Shown piece by piece: positions 14,198 to 27,900 of a stretch of DNA of 64,000 bases. The position numbers were made by a program, and so were the translations under genes. The stretch is from Cyprinodon diabolis. Its lineage: Eukaryota > Chordata > Actinopteri > Cyprinodontiformes > Cyprinodontidae. Below the pieces are notes generated by a model. The model had not been told where the DNA came from. It saw nothing but the letters and a program-made list of their open reading frames with translations, and did not search any database. How positions within the stretch are numbered: the first letter of the stretch is position 1; every line of letters starts with the position of its first letter. Location of the stretch: contig CM060062.1 in assembly GCA_030533445.1 (NCBI GenBank), positions 23,333,329 to 23,397,328 of the forward strand, written 5' to 3'.

Positions 14198-17100
14198 CTC
14201 AACAGAGGAAGTTCTCAGGTTGTAAGCAGCTGCACCCCCACCCACACTCTGTAGAGGAAGTAGGGGAGCAGCCAAACTTTTCCCCCCATCTTTCAGAGAG
14301 GACGCGACACATGTAAACTTAAAAGTCAGCCATATTGAAATACCTGAGCTACTGTGAGAAGATATCCCAAAGGATGAGGAACAAGGTCACCCCACAGCGG
14401 CAGCAAAAGGAAGCAACACAGCTAATTTGATAGAGCATCTGCAGCAGCATCACCCAGCCCTATTTGCCAACCTAAAGGTAAAGTTCTTCATGTCATGAAC
14501 TGGCTGCCTTTAGCGCCAAGCATTAGTAAAACAAATAGCACCATGTTACTGAGGAAGACAGCCTGATGTTTGTGCTGGTCACACCCATAAGTGAAAGGGG
14601 AGAGTACCCAAATCATTTGTAGCTGTACTTATTCTGCTGGCTCTCTGTGAGTGTAACCATTTAAAGGGGTTTAAAAACAGCTTCCACTGAATTAAAGTTA
14701 ACTATGATTATAAGTAAGAACATCTTTCACAGACATGGGAGGGTACAAAGTGCTTTACAGAAAGTAGACAATAATACAATACAAATACAGACACCCTCCT
14801 ATTGGAATAAACAAATACTTAAAAGTATATACCATAAACTGTATATTATGCTATAGATCAACCAACAATTTAGCAAGCACTTCTTTTTTTTCTTTATTTT
14901 ATTTCAGAAATAAAGCCATAATCATAATACTGTGTAACCGTGGCATTTTGCTTCAGGTCATCATAAAGTCAGAATTCCAATTCCTCTTAACACCACTGGG
15001 CTCCTGCTTTGCACTTGGCAATAAAAATCACTCCTGAATTAACAGGCAGAGTAAATTAAAGTTCCAGAAACACATTAATTAATTCAAACTAAGGTAATTA
15101 CCTTCACTTTTTTCTGGCTCAGAGTCATGGGGATGAGTAGGCTGGTCCTTCACCAATGAGGAGGGAGCGGCAGTACCTAAAGGTGTGAAATATTTGTAAG
15201 TCATTCATGAAGAGCTTTAAAACAATAGTGATATATACGTGTGGTTGCCTCAACATCCAGACAGTTTTACCTGTATTGTCTCCCTGAGCCTGGGGTGCTT
15301 CACCCGCCTCCCGCTTGAGAGGAAAATTTCCATCCAGCATCCGATCCTTGGCTTCAGCTGGAGAGAGCACAGACATCAGTAGAAACCTTCCACACACCCA
15401 GTAATACACTGAAGACTGCTAGTATTAAGTGTTCCTACCCTCTGGGTTCGAGATTTTCACTCCTGCTGGTTTTTGCAACATAGGCTGGACAAGGCATGCA
15501 CCTGGCCTCTGGCCTGGAGCAACCATCACAGCTTTCTTACTCAAGTCTATTAGTGTCTTCCCAAAGAAGGCCTCCTGCAAATCAGTCGATATCACACATA
15601 AACGTTAGATCGATTGATAATTAAGAGGTCTGATTTTTTTAATAAAGGAGCAACAGTGAGTCTGTAAACCTGGAGATAAGCTGGAAACATGTCCTCCAAT
15701 TTGCTCTTTTTTCTGCTCCGCCGTTTCTTGGCCTGTTCTTCACCTTCCGCTGGTCTGGGATCCATGATGTTGTCGGTGTCCGGGTGAGGTCCTACATACA
15801 TATACAGCACTCACTTTAACCCTGTTTACATCAAATGCTAAGAGCCAGCCAGCACTAGATGTCCTAAAAGGATGCTAGCATTTGGAAAAAGTAGAGTTCA
15901 TGCACAGATCATTTATTTTAAAGGATAAGTTTTGAATTTTAGAATCAATTCATTGCCCGGCACTCAGTAATTCAAGTAAATTAAGACCCATGCCTTTATT
16001 TCAGTTTTTCATATCATTAAAATTATTTGTTAGCTTTTTTTTAATAAATTGATAATACAATCAAATATTACTGTTCAAATATAGTAGGGTGACAAAGATT
16101 TTGCATTCTTCTTACACAAAGAACATTTTGATTTCAAAACAATCATCAAAACATTTTTGTCTACAACATCCTGTTATAACACGACATAACGCTACTGAAC
16201 GTTAAAGCCTTCAATGATATGCAAAATAAAAGTATGGGCAATCTGTTGAGTCCAACCTTCTTCAATAGTTCGCTCGATAGGCTGTCCATCTAATGTCGTC
16301 TCTCCAGCCAGCTGGGCAAAGAACTCCTTCTTTAAACGTGTGTGACATTTCCTTTGCCGCACCATGAAGCCCCCAATCCCTAAAAGAAAAACATAAAAGA
16401 TGAGGGCTGGGCAATAAAATTGTATTTGCAATACGGTTGCAACTTAACATAATGCAATTGTTAAATATCAGACGCACCCAGCTTTGGTCACATTACTTTT
16501 AACAAGAGTAAGACTGACTTTCTCACTCCAGCTCTTTAGGTGGCAATGTTGCGCTTAAAGTGGGTTTGCCATAAACCAGAAAGGAACGGAGAGTTGCAGC
16601 TAATGAGCAGTTTTGAATTTTGGCAACAAACGTTCTGTTATTGTGAAAAAGGACTTGCAAAAAAGTCAGAAGGACCTATACCCTTTGAACTTTTGTCACA
16701 TTTTATCTTGCCGATGTATTTTATACTTTTGCTTCTGATAGACCAACTAAACGGACAGGTGGGGGCAGAGGGCTATTAACGAGAGAAGTGGAGTACTCAG
16801 GTAGGAGAAGAGTTTCGAAGAGAAAACCGTAAAAAGACCAAATGTTCTGCTCAGTTCAGCATCATGGTGGGGAAATTAGGGCTACATGATCCTGAATATG
16901 TTAAAAAAAAAAAAAGGGGTGGGGGTGTTGATTGTAAAGCTTTAACCGGCTGAAGTCAGGAGTGAAAAGCGTCTTATTAGCACTGTAATGCTAATACAAA
17001 ATAAAGAAGGTAGAAGAAGGCAGGATGTAAAGAATGAATGCAGAAGAGAGAAACAGAATCAATTCAATAGCCTTTGAAATGTAGATTATAAAACAGAAAC

Positions 17101-20100
17101 TACCAATCAAAAAATAACTACCATGTGTAATTTTTTCCTTCACAATCATCTAAATTTCAAATAATTCCATAAAAAAAAAAAAAAAAAAAAAAAAGGTTTT
17201 CTCATTGTAGCATGACGAAATATATTTTTTTCAGGTCTAGTAACTGATAAGAGTAATGTTGCTCTACCTGGTCTGTAGGGCTTCCTCTTCCTCTTCTTAC
17301 TGTCCTCTGTCTCGTCTGCTCCGCCTTTGAGACCCTCACAGTCCCCCATGCCTTCAGCACCAGCATCCCTGTCTCCACCTTCTCTGTCAGGACTACCAGG
17401 AGGCTCCATTTTTGAGTCACAATCCATTGGCTCCCCGCAACCTAATATTTGGAAGTAATATTTAAAGAACAAATTTGGTGCTGAAGATTGTACAATAATC
17501 TTCATGGTGTGACACTGGGCTAAACTTTTCCATCCTTACCATCTCCTTCAACCTCCCTCATATCCATCCCATCTGGCCCTCCATCGCAGCACAGGGTGCC
17601 AAGACGAGAGCGACGCTGCCGCCTCTTGTGCAAAGGAGACATGGAGATGCTACGGAGCAGGGACATACCGCACTCCGTCAGCCACACTCCCTCCAGTCGG
17701 TAGAACTGAGGTTCTGTAAATAACAAATCCAAATTAGTCATGCAGAACCCACTGCAAAAAAAATTAGAAACTAGTAGATGGTAAGGTGCATTTCAATGAA
17801 TAAGAATATCATGAAAGGTTCATTGCAGTAATTGAAATACAACATATAGATTTATTTGAGACAAAAAAAAATCTTCTTTTCTAGCTGGGCTTTACAGCTA
17901 ATGGAAACCTATTGTTCCAAGAATCAGTGAAATTATTTTTAATAATAACAACGATCATCCTGTTTTTTTTTTTTATTATTCCAACAAGATCTGGTGTCTG
18001 CATCTAACCCGACCCTTAGGGATGAGTGGGATACTGCTGTGTAGCATCCAGTGTGAATTCTTGATCAGTGCTAAACTAAACAACATTTAAAAACAGAAAT
18101 GCCATCTGACTGCTGGTAGGTCCATGTACAGCATGTTGCATGTACCCAACATTTAGCAGGGGCTCCTTTTGCATGATTTACTGCTTGAATTCAGCACATC
18201 ATGGAGGTTATCAGTCTGTCGGGCTGATGAAGCCCAGGTTGCTTTAATCCAGAATAACAAAGTTGCTGGATTTGGGTGCCATCACTCGCACAACGTTAAA
18301 CTTTATTTCCCATGGTCGGCTCGTGTTGCTTCCCAGCATCATCAGGCAGGGGCGGCTTCTATCTGCTGCTTGTCTGTTTAAACTCATGGATGCAGCCCTG
18401 GGTTTGACTGAGCGAGTCACTGTGATCTATTCTTTAGTGAAAGCCCAACAGTGGTACCGGCGTCCCTCGATCCACCACATCCTCCAGAGACCTTTTGGGA
18501 TCTTCCTTCATCCTATATTAACATTATTTTTCTTTCTCCCATTTTGATTGAAAAAAGGTTTGTCTCCACCTCGCACCTTTACCCTGATTGGTTGTATTGG
18601 CAGGACACAAAGGTGCACACTTTCTAACTCCCCGTCATTTCGCATCAATCATAGGAGCGGCCTTGTATTTTATCACAATCATCGTACCCGATGGCTGGAT
18701 AGAAATGCGTCCATCGCAGCAAAGCACATGTAATCGCACCTCCTCATAAGGATAACATGTAAATCAAATGCTTCTGGAATCGCTCTAACTTTGAATGCAC
18801 CTTTATGCACCATTGGTTCTGCTGTCTCTCGTCTTCCTCATAGCAACACTCCATAGATTCTGTGCTAAAAAGAACTGACCTAGGCTTAAGCGCACTGATA
18901 CAATCGGCAATAAAGGAGGTACTGGTCATTTCTGGCAGTTCGACAATGTGCCAAGTTGTGCTGCAAAAGTGAAATCTCTGCACCAGTTTAAGCTGCAGAC
19001 AAGCTTGTAGCTCTGGAGAGTTACTTTACAGTCATTTAAAGACTGCAGTCATCCCTGTTGATAGGGAAAATATTTTTCATACAATTTCTCCCCTCTAATC
19101 AATTTTAAATTAACATTCTTGCACACAGCCAGCCTCCTTAGAAAGATTTTTTGTGGGTTAACCTCCTTATGTAGGACCTGATTACTTTTTAGACCATAAT
19201 GCAACTTTTATAGCTTGTGTACTTTTAGGTTACTATAGTTTGAAGAGATAAGCTAAAAATTTAAAAATTAAATATTTACTCTGTTTCTACAAAAAAAAAA
19301 AACATAAAAAAGAATTATATTAGTAGGATAAATGAACCTTTTATTATTCTAATTAATTGGAATGCACATGTAGGTAATAAACCCACTGACCTGGCTCTTT
19401 CATCTTTAAAGAAGCCATAATAGTCGACTCTACTAGAAACAACAGGAGGAATAAGAAAAAAGCAAAAGTAAATCATGACATCAGAACATTGAGTAAAAAT
19501 CTTAAAGCCATAAACTTTGCTTTCAGTTTGTCGGCTGAGTCATTCTGCGACTCACCCACAGGTTTTGGAACATATGGCATGCAGGATGTGCAGGCAAAGC
19601 CCTCGTCAGAAGCTTGCTCCACCTCATCCTCTGTGTAAAGGCTCTCACAAACAGCATGGACCCACCTGCAGAGGCACACATGAAAACAAGGCGACACGCA
19701 CTTCTTAATAAATGCCAACAAATCTAAGATGTTATAGAATAATTTATGATTAGGGAACTCCATAAATAATCCATTCCCCGCTTGTTGTCATTAGCTGCAG
19801 CTCTGTGAATTCCTAAGTTAGTCTCTGCCTGTGTAGCTCCATGAAACCCAGCACGCACCGGTCGCAGTATTGACACTGCAGCAGAAGCTCCTCTTCCATG
19901 AAGTTTTCTCTGCATACCGGACAGGTGACGAGGCTGGCACAAGGCCCGCAGTGTGTGTAGTTGTTCTGCCACTCGCAGTGGAAACCTGGAGAGCTGGAAC
20001 CACACTGGACACAGCAAACACACCTGCACGGAAGAAGAAGGACATTCTTCCATCAGTCCAGCTAAACAGCATGATTATTAGAAAAATGTTAAAATAAAAG

Positions 20101-21884
20101 TCACGAGCGGAATTCTTTTGTTATTGCCACTAGATAACTAGAGAAAGGAGACTTTGAACTGCTTCTGCAGAGCTGAGATACTGTGTTTCAGTGTTTTACA
20201 TAATATGCAAATTTGCATGTTCTCATTTCCATTTGACCTAGTTCAAATAAACAGGCCTGAAAAAAGGCTACTGCATACTAGGTCGCTTTGCTTTTTTTTA
20301 CCATTTGCACTTCCAACCTCCCTTCGGCACAGTGTGCAGAGGAGGGTCCAAGCAGTAGGTATGATAGCTGACGTCGCAGTCGTCACAGAGCAGCAGACGC
20401 GACGGGTCCGAGGCCTTTCCACACACCTCACACACGATGCACTCCAAACACCGCCAGCCCTTTCGGAGCTTCGTCTTGGTGATCTGAAGGAGATATAGGA
20501 TTCAATCTCTGTTTTAGCTAAATAAATATTATAGGTGAAAAAAAGCAGCGCCTACTTTGCTGTTTACGCAGAAAGGGTGGTAACACTGCGCACACTGAGC
20601 GCAAGCTAGCAACTGTCCCTCCATTCCTTTTCCAAAACTGCCACAAACGACACACATGTCCTGAAACAGACCAGAGCACAGAGAGAAAAATAAAGATGTG
20701 CAGCGTGAGAGGTAATGGGGACATACCTTAGCAAATGAAGATAAACGGTGTACCTGGAGCAGGACAAATTTGTCCGTGTTGGAGAAGAGGACCACAGTGT
20801 TCTGCATGGTGTCGTCTTCCTCTTCGTCATCCTCCTTACTCAGTCCAGTGTCTGAGGTCATGCTTAGCTGAGAGGCGGGAAACCAAACATTTGGAACATG
20901 CTTTAATATGTGAAAACCTCTAACAAGCACTTACGTTTTTATCACTGACCTGGTTATTTAAGTTAAGATTTTACAGAAAAATAACACAAAAGGCACAGTT
21001 TCCATTTTTGTGTTTTCCATTTGAAAGATCCATAATTTTCCAGACTTCAAAGTCCATTTTTTATTTGTCTCAATTCTTTTTATTTAATTAAATCTATTAT
21101 CTATAATTCTATTCATCCATCAATCTCTCAACAAAACAAATATTTTTCAATGACGAAGTCTTTTTCACAGCTAATCCTAAGCCTTAATAATAAAAGGAAT
21201 ATAAACTTTTTGTAAAATGAAATGTCTAAATGCTGTAGCTCTCCAGACTGAGGTCCTATCCAAACTAACAGATTTTTAGCAAAACAAATATTTCCTGCCA
21301 CATTAGCAGCTTCATATTTATCAACAGCGACTGAACAAGTACTATTAGACAGGACAAGAGAACCACAATCATTCTCTGGATGTGTAAAGGGTTTTCTCAC
21401 TCTGTCCCACCTAAGTTCAGATAAAAACTCAAATATAAAACAGAAATTATAGCAGAAATTAATTGCAAAATCTGATGTCGCTAATTTAGATTCACCTGCT
21501 TTAGTGACAGAGGTGTACTCGGGTTAATTGGATTCTAAAGATTGTTGTAAATAAAATCAAAACTTTTAAATATATATCTGAGGCAGAGAAGCCGAGACTT
21601 AAACTCTCATAATTTCCTTTTGTGCTCATAGATTTCAACGTCAAAGTTGTAATTTTCTGCCAAAATGTTTTTAGTTATTGTGTTTTAAAAACATTGAAAA
21701 CAATTTCTTTAAGCGCTGGACAGAAGTAGAAGTGGCCCGTATACATTTGAATTGAGAAAGCTTCCTGGAGAGGTGGCGAAACATCTTCAAATCTTGGAAA
21801 CAAAGTCCAGTGGATATTTTTTGAACTTTTACGGAATGACTATGACCTGGATGACTGAGAATCTTCATCAGCATATACATGCCA

Positions 21885-21917
<33 letters not shown>

Positions 21918-24900
21918 GTAATGGGAAATCCAAAAATGGGACCTTTTCCTGATTGCCATATAAAATACATATATATAAAACCAAAAACAAGCCCATTTTT
22001 ATTGTTCTGAAATCTCAAATTGGGAAACAAAAAACTAGACCTATTCTCCATTTTTTTTTATTCTAAATACACGGACCAGTAATTTGACCAGGCTTAACTA
22101 GACCGATATCAGAGTTCTGAGCTGCCATCCTAATTTTAAACTATTTAGATTTTCTTTTTTACTAAGGACTATAATATAAGTCTTACAAGACTGAAAAAAA
22201 AGTATCCATGTTGAACTGACTGATTCCTTTCTAGTTTTTAGTCAATTTGTTATATTTCATAACAGTCCACCAGCTCAGTAATCATACCCATCATCAAATT
22301 AAATGAGGTGCTTGAAGAAATCCTAAAAATGTAAACAAAGTTCAGTTAGCCTAATTGCAATTTAAGATTTGTATGCCAGTTTATTCCTATAACTTAATCA
22401 AAGCTTTACTAAAGAGAAGTACATATAAATGGAAATAAACCACCATGCGACAGCTTCATATATTGGTTTTGATACCAATATGAAACCTCTAACATATATT
22501 GCAACACAACTGATGCAGAATTAACTAAACATGAGGTTTATATAAAAACATCGGAAACATTTCTTTTATGTAACCAATATGAAGGGTCACTCTGGTTGTT
22601 TAAGAAATGGGTATTCAGAAATGTTTATCTTTAAGGAAATAAGATTCTAGAGAAGTGGAGAAACATTCTTTAGTAGTTTTGGACCTTTCTTCACTTTGCA
22701 GGAACTGTGTAGATGGCATTTTAAAGCTCACCAAGAAAGCATCGATGCAGGAAGCCATGGCTTTGAGACGGGACCTCCCACCACGCCCTCTTCCTCCGCC
22801 TCCACCTCGAGGTCTCCGCTTACCAGGAAAGCTACTGCTTCGCCCCTACAAGTAAAAAAAAAAAAAAAAAAAAAAAGGTATGTTGTCATAAAGGCACCTT
22901 AATTCCACAAGAAACTGAGACCAATGTGAAGAGGGCCTCACCTGTTTGACCCGAGAGCGGCCTGGGGACCCTCTACGTTTCGCCTTCTCTCTGTCGCTCC
23001 GAAGGGCTTCGAAAGGAAGTGAGTCATCAGTCTCTGTAAGGTTATCACCATGGGAGCGGCGAGCGGGAACCAGTCCGAGCTCCATGGACAGCTGCGGATC
23101 TGGTTCCCCAGGAGAGCCCAGGAAGCCACTGCTGCTGGACATCTCATCCAGCAGCAGCTCTGGCTTAGTCCCTTGCAGCTCCTGCTTTATGTCCAGATGA
23201 TGTCCTTTCATTTGCTCGTCCTCCTCTTCTTCATCTTCCTCCTCAGACTGAGGAAGCAACCTTGTTTCTATGTCCATGGCAGAAAGCGTCTCTTGTGTGT
23301 CTGTTGATAGGGAGATGGTGGAAGGAGACTGGGGATCTTGGAATACACTTCTCTCTGGTTTATCATCCATAGATGGCAGCTCAGGTTTTTCTGCTGGTTT
23401 CTGATTTTCCTTTCCAAAGGACTCCATAACGCAGCCGCTGTTTAGCAACGCCTTGTTTTCAGGGAGCATAGACTCTTGCATTTCTTTTACGTTCCCCAAC
23501 TCCATGTTTTCAGCTGTAGGATCTGCTGAAGGGTTCATGTTATTCTGAGTTTCTTCTGGGAAGACCTGGGAGGGGGGGCTTTGTGTCTTCAAAACGAATG
23601 CTTCTTCTGATTTCCTTTCACCAGCAGAAAGAAAAGAGTCTCCTTGTGTTGTGGGACGCACTAGAGTATAGAATGAAAACATGGGATGATTGGTTTCATA
23701 AATCTATTGCATTTTCATAGAAATCTAAGACAAAAAAATCAAAATAATACCCCTTTCCCACTGGCCAAAAACTCAGTTTAAACCCAGGAAAGGGTAGCAT
23801 CATCAACGCTAACCCAGAGAGATTGTGTCACCAGACAAGCAGTGGCAGAGGCCATGCAGCGGGGGGTTAGACCCAGCTTTTTTCCCTCAAAGGGAGGGGA
23901 GTCGAATGCTGATTATTAACGGGTTGACCCATGTTTGAAAATCGTGCACTAACCCGCTATTTTCAGTGGGAAAGAGGCTTAAGATATATAACTTATTCTG
24001 ATTTATTGAGATGGACCTATATTATTTTTATTTGGAGAACAAAACAAACTCTAATTTTTCATAATTGAAATATTTCAGCATTTATAATTCACCAGTAGAC
24101 TCCTCGGAGATGGATCCTTCTGCTGCTAGCTGCGACTCTGGCATCATTTCACTCCCCTTAACGGCTGTAGAGTGAACTACTGCAGACTCTGAATCTAAAC
24201 CGATAAGATAAGATTGATAAAAAAGCGGAATCTTAAGCCTAGCTTTTTTTTTTTTCAATCAAATCCTGACATACCTGAACCCATGGGAGTCTCTTTCTGA
24301 TGTCCATCTTTCCCTGTATTCATCTCAGATGCACCAATCTCTCCAGGAGTCCCGTCTGATGCCTCCGTCGGTTTCTCTGCAACCGTGTTAGTTTCTGCTT
24401 GGATCGCCATCTCCTCTGTCGACTGCATTTCCTCCAAGCAGGGCTGACCAGCAGGATGCTGCTGATCCTCCTTACAAAGAAGGCAGATATCCTTGGCTTC
24501 TGAGATCTCCCCCAATGCAGCACACTCACTATGCATCCATCTAAAAGAATACAGAGAAAGAAAAAACATTGTATTAACAGGGATTAACATTAAAAGATGC
24601 ATTGGTTGATGGAAAATAGACTGAAATGAACCAAGTGACTCTTAATTAGCAACTTAAATATTAAATTAAATTTTCTTCCTTTTTTTCTTTAAATGCATCA
24701 AAACTATGAACTTCCTGAATGGTCTATAAAAGGTAACAATCATTAGCTAGCATGTACTTTTATACACTTTTAATGAGTTAAATAACATCAGATAAAGTTT
24801 AAAGACAAGTTTTAATGCAAAAAAAGACATTAGTACAAAAACAGTTTGAAAAAACTTGCAGCATGTTTTTATTTTGCGTTAAATTCTCTGGAGAATAACT

Positions 24901-27900
24901 GGATATATCTGGATAGAAACTCTGACTTTAAAGAAAACTGAACATTGGTCAGGAGAGGCCTAATTGGTGCATCTCTAATAAATACAATACTACGATCTTT
25001 CATATGTTGAACTGACCTGCGGCAGATGCCACAACACTGAAGCCCGACAGATGGGTTAGCAGCTTTGCTGCAAACACAACACACTGAGCTGCGATGTTGC
25101 TGGCACTCTTCGCACATGTTGTAGTTTTCGAACCACTGGGCCGAACCTGGCAGCATCAAACCACGGACACCACACTCCATACACACACGGCATCTCTGTA
25201 AAAGGATTACATGATGACAGTGATCATTGCTTTAAAACAGAACATTGTATAATTCGGGTAAAAACTGCGATCAGATTTTACTGTTAAGTGCAGCATGTTT
25301 TCTCTACCAAATCTACCCCATTTCAGTCTTCCTGGAGTAGATATTTATTCTTGCAAAATTCCCTTTTAAAAGGCGTTCAGAAACTTTGCAGTTTTAGAGT
25401 TGCTTTTGCTTACTCTCTAAACTGACTGCACAACTAGAGAACAGTTGTGCTTCCTGCTGAGGAATAGTTTTACTTAAGTTAACAGATAATGTTTTTTTTT
25501 CCTCCAGCAAAAGGTGATACACAGTTTACAATGGTGTTTGTATAAAGAAAAAAAAAAAAAAAAAGGGACTAACTCTGCATTTCCAAGGGTCAGAAGGGAG
25601 AGAATCCATAGCTGGTTGGAGACAGAAGGTATGATATCCTTTATCGCAGGCATCACACACCAACATTTTGGAGTCCTCTCCCGGTTGTCTAGAAGTAAAA
25701 TAAAAATAAAAAAAAGGATATTTTTTTTAATTCATTAATTAAATACAACTTCTTAAGAATAATAACATCATTCCAAACATTAATAGATAAGAGCCCAAAT
25801 CTTGAGAATGCATGCATTTTGTTTGTAGGTTGTACTTACCTGCAAGTCTGGCACACTTTACACTCTGGACATTGCCATCCGGCCCGCTGAATGGGCGTGG
25901 CACCAATTTCCAGACAGGATGCATGGTAATGGAGACCACAACCCGTACAGAAAAGTAGTTCTGTGAGCTCCCCAACCGAATCACACACTGCACACCAAGC
26001 CTCCTCCCCAGCTGCAGACAAAATATAGAAAAAACGGGAATCACAAAAGGAGAATCAAAACCATAGTTTTATCAATATTTGTGTCTCCTGATAAAAACTG
26101 GGTTGAATGATGCCCCATAAAAACCCTATGTACATAGATGGAATGAAGTAAAAACTAAATAAAGCATTACTTGATTAAACAGACCATGGGCTTAAACTAA
26201 AGGAAAGGAAACACAGGATTATCTCTTTACTATGGTGGAGACTGAAACTAATACGGCATTTATAAAAACCTAGATGTAAAATTATATTCAGATCTGTAAA
26301 GGCATTTTTTTGTCCAAAGTAAAATAAAAATAAGTAAGACTCCTAAAAGGTGAAGCAATATTCAAGCAGCTCTCAACAACAAGCGCAGTGAGCTTTTATG
26401 ACACTGATAAAAAAAGAATGATGTTCACTTTGAATATTTAATTTCCATTCAGATTAATAAAGTATTTGAGTTTAAAATAATTTCTCATCACGAGTCTCAT
26501 AACTTGGAAATCAGACAAAAACTTTTTAAAAAAGTGTCATGGCAAACAAACCCTTTTTTTTTTTTCTTTTAAAGAACATTCAAAAGACACTAAGGTTTTA
26601 CATCTAGGATAAATCACATTTAAATCCAGCTGCAGTGGTTCAAAAGCAAAGATACTGTGATCTTTTATTTTCATGAAGTTAAATTAAAAGTAAGGTTTAC
26701 CTTACGATTCTAAGATTTTGTAATGAATACACCTTGAACATCTGAATGTTAAAAAATATTTCTTAGTGATTAGAATAAATGCCAGTTAGTAGATCTGTAA
26801 CTGTTTTCTTATGCGACCATAAGGAAACGTTTGTTACTATAAACAGTTTATTTTCTACCGTGTCAGAGAACATTCTGGATTTAATTAGGAGGTCATCAAC
26901 TTTTTTTCTTTTGTTGTTGTTTTTTTTAAGTTAAAGCTTTGTAAAATCCTCAAATTAAGCTATAAATTGTTCCATTTAATATTACATTTTTAATCTGCCA
27001 TGTGCTTCTCGAGCTCAGATATCAAACAGCTGAACATACCTACTTATACTAAAAACTATAAGGACATCAGGATTATGGTAAATGCGCTAATGATTCTCTT
27101 ACCCAACTCCTCAGCTTTGTCTATATGCTGCGGACAGAGGAGGACCAACTGCTTCATGGACTGGAAGGATCCACTGGCCGCAGAGCACGGGAAGTGGTAA
27201 AATCGCAAACAGCCCTCTACATGGCATTGTATGCTTGCACCCAGTCTTTTGCAATATTCACAAAGCTGAAACGAACCAATGGTAGAAAGCAGAAGTAAAT
27301 TTCCTGAAAAAACTGCTTATTTAATATTGCTCTTGCGTTATAATATCCAGATCAAGTCATTGGAAAGTAAATGTACCCGTTGAGTCCCTGAGATAACAGC
27401 TTTATCCACATCCTCCAGCTCCTCGTCTTCTGTCTGTTTCACCCCGTCTGACCACACCGCACACCAGTGGTGAACCCAACAGCCCCCTGTTTATTACAAA
27501 GATAAACAGAGATCATCTCACAGATGTCAATAAATGTATTTGCATTATTTAGTTAATAGAAAAACTCTGAAACACAAAAACATGATGTAGAAATTATTTT
27601 GTAACACATTTTGATATTGACCTGAGTCATCAAAGAGTGCTGTCAGACAAGAAGATACAGAAAAACCAATGGAAGACAGATCATCATTTCCAGGCTGTGG
27701 CAGTGGGAAAGCTGATGGCTTATTAGTAGGTCGCTCCGACGAGGACCTGAAGTGTCGCAGTTCCCGCTGTCCAAGCAAGCTCCGATCAACACAATTACAG
27801 AGGGCACAGGCACGAATGCATTCTCTGTTCAAACACGAGCGACAAAAAAATAAGTCAAAACGTGAATGAAAAATGAGGAGAATCGTCATTACAGCAAATG

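Noticed and set aside
18169..18983. Cluster of 60-95 codon frames in the kmt2d intron
   Set aside because: Frames do not connect, show no conserved motif, and part of the region resembles a decayed transposon.
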